DNA of 6,702 bases. Source: an uncultured Pseudomonadota bacterium. Lineage in GTDB: Bacteria > Pseudomonadota > Gammaproteobacteria > Steroidobacterales > Steroidobacteraceae. A program made the position numbers and the translations under genes. Below the pieces are notes generated by a model that searched no databases, was not told where the DNA came from, and saw nothing but the letters and a program-made list of their open reading frames with translations. Shown here one piece after another: positions 6,647-6,702 of the stretch (positions are counted from its first letter, which is position 1; every line of letters starts with the position of its first letter). The stretch lies in NCBI GenBank assembly GCA_903890265.1, contig CAITAM010000245.1:1-6702 (forward strand), read 5' to 3'.

Positions 6647-6663
6647 AAAATAAAGTTTGACAA
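6635..6663 (-). promoter_or_regulatory. Candidate promoter of the CGNR regulator gene
   Basis: On the minus strand TTGTCA (6663-6658, 5 of 6 to consensus) is followed after 17 bp by TACTCT (6640-6635, 3 of 6). Transcription would begin near 6628, at the ATG. The -35 is good and the -10 is poor, as is common for regulated promoters. The -10 lies within repeat copy 1. Confidence 0.4.
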
Positions 6664-6685
6664 GTTACAGCTAAAGAGTAACTAT
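6657..6685 (+). promoter_or_regulatory. Candidate promoter for a rightward gene beyond the window
   Basis: An exact TTGACA (6657-6662) is followed after 17 bp by AACTAT (6680-6685, 3 of 6 to TATAAT). It overlaps the -35 of the minus-strand promoter almost base for base. Its -10 lies within repeat copy 2. No start codon is visible before the window ends at 6702, so the gene it would serve is inferred. Confidence 0.45.
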
Positions 6686-6686
6686 C
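6673..6686. repeat. 14-bp direct repeat, copy 2
   Basis: This is an identical second copy of AAAGAGTAACTATC. The core GTAACT here (6678-6683) also pairs as an inverted repeat with AGTTAC at 6663-6668 (9-bp gap). ACTAT (6681-6685) is mirrored by ATAGT (6690-6694). The site therefore has both direct and inverted copies of the same half-site, as seen in operators. Confidence 0.75.
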
Positions 6687-6702
6687 TATATAGTCTTTTA
6701 GA

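Noticed and set aside
6663..6663. TTG at 6661-6663 as the CGNR start
   Set aside because: It lies within the promoter-like -35, has no ribosome site, and would add residues before the normal family N-terminus.

Overview
The window comes from a GC-rich, Gram-negative bacterium. The outer-membrane TonB-dependent receptor proves the outer membrane. The base composition and protein types suggest a proteobacterium, perhaps a Steroidobacteraceae/Xanthomonadales-like gammaproteobacterium or a sphingomonad-like alphaproteobacterium, but the sequence does not settle which. The gene mix is chromosomal and catabolic. I see no tRNA, rRNA, insertion sequence, CRISPR array, phage gene or plasmid gene.

Layout, left to right. 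Positions 1-453 (minus) hold the N-terminal part of an NAD(P)-dependent dehydrogenase of the 6-phosphogluconate/3-hydroxyisobutyrate dehydrogenase superfamily. It starts at GTG and is cut by the window edge. A perfect 12-bp hairpin (506-533) separates it from a complete 775-residue TonB-dependent receptor at 545-2872 (minus). A 288-bp gap containing an AT-rich, promoter-like patch follows. Next come a 156-residue multi-helix inner-membrane protein (3161-3631, minus) and, 12 bp away, a 330-residue membrane-anchored alpha/beta-hydrolase (3644-4636, minus). These two form an operon, with the hydrolase transcribed first. A 340-bp divergent intergenic region (4637-4976) carries an 8+8 bp inverted repeat laid over overlapping promoter-like elements. 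Reading right from it is a complete zinc-dependent medium-chain alcohol dehydrogenase (4977-6017, plus). It converges on, and overlaps by 17 bp, a CGNR zinc-finger transcription factor (6001-6627, minus). The last 75 bp are strikingly AT-rich. They hold a perfect 14-bp direct repeat flanking an exact TTGACA box, which looks like the control region between the CGNR gene and an unseen divergent gene to the right.

How the parts may fit together (inference): the receptor would import a ligand across the outer membrane, the anchored esterase would hydrolyse an ester in the periplasm, and the two dehydrogenases would oxidise released alcohol or hydroxy-acid products in the cytoplasm. The CGNR protein is a candidate local regulator. 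Each protein family is well known. The less ordinary material is in the regulatory DNA (4746-4782 and 6633-6702) and in the unassigned membrane protein paired with the esterase.
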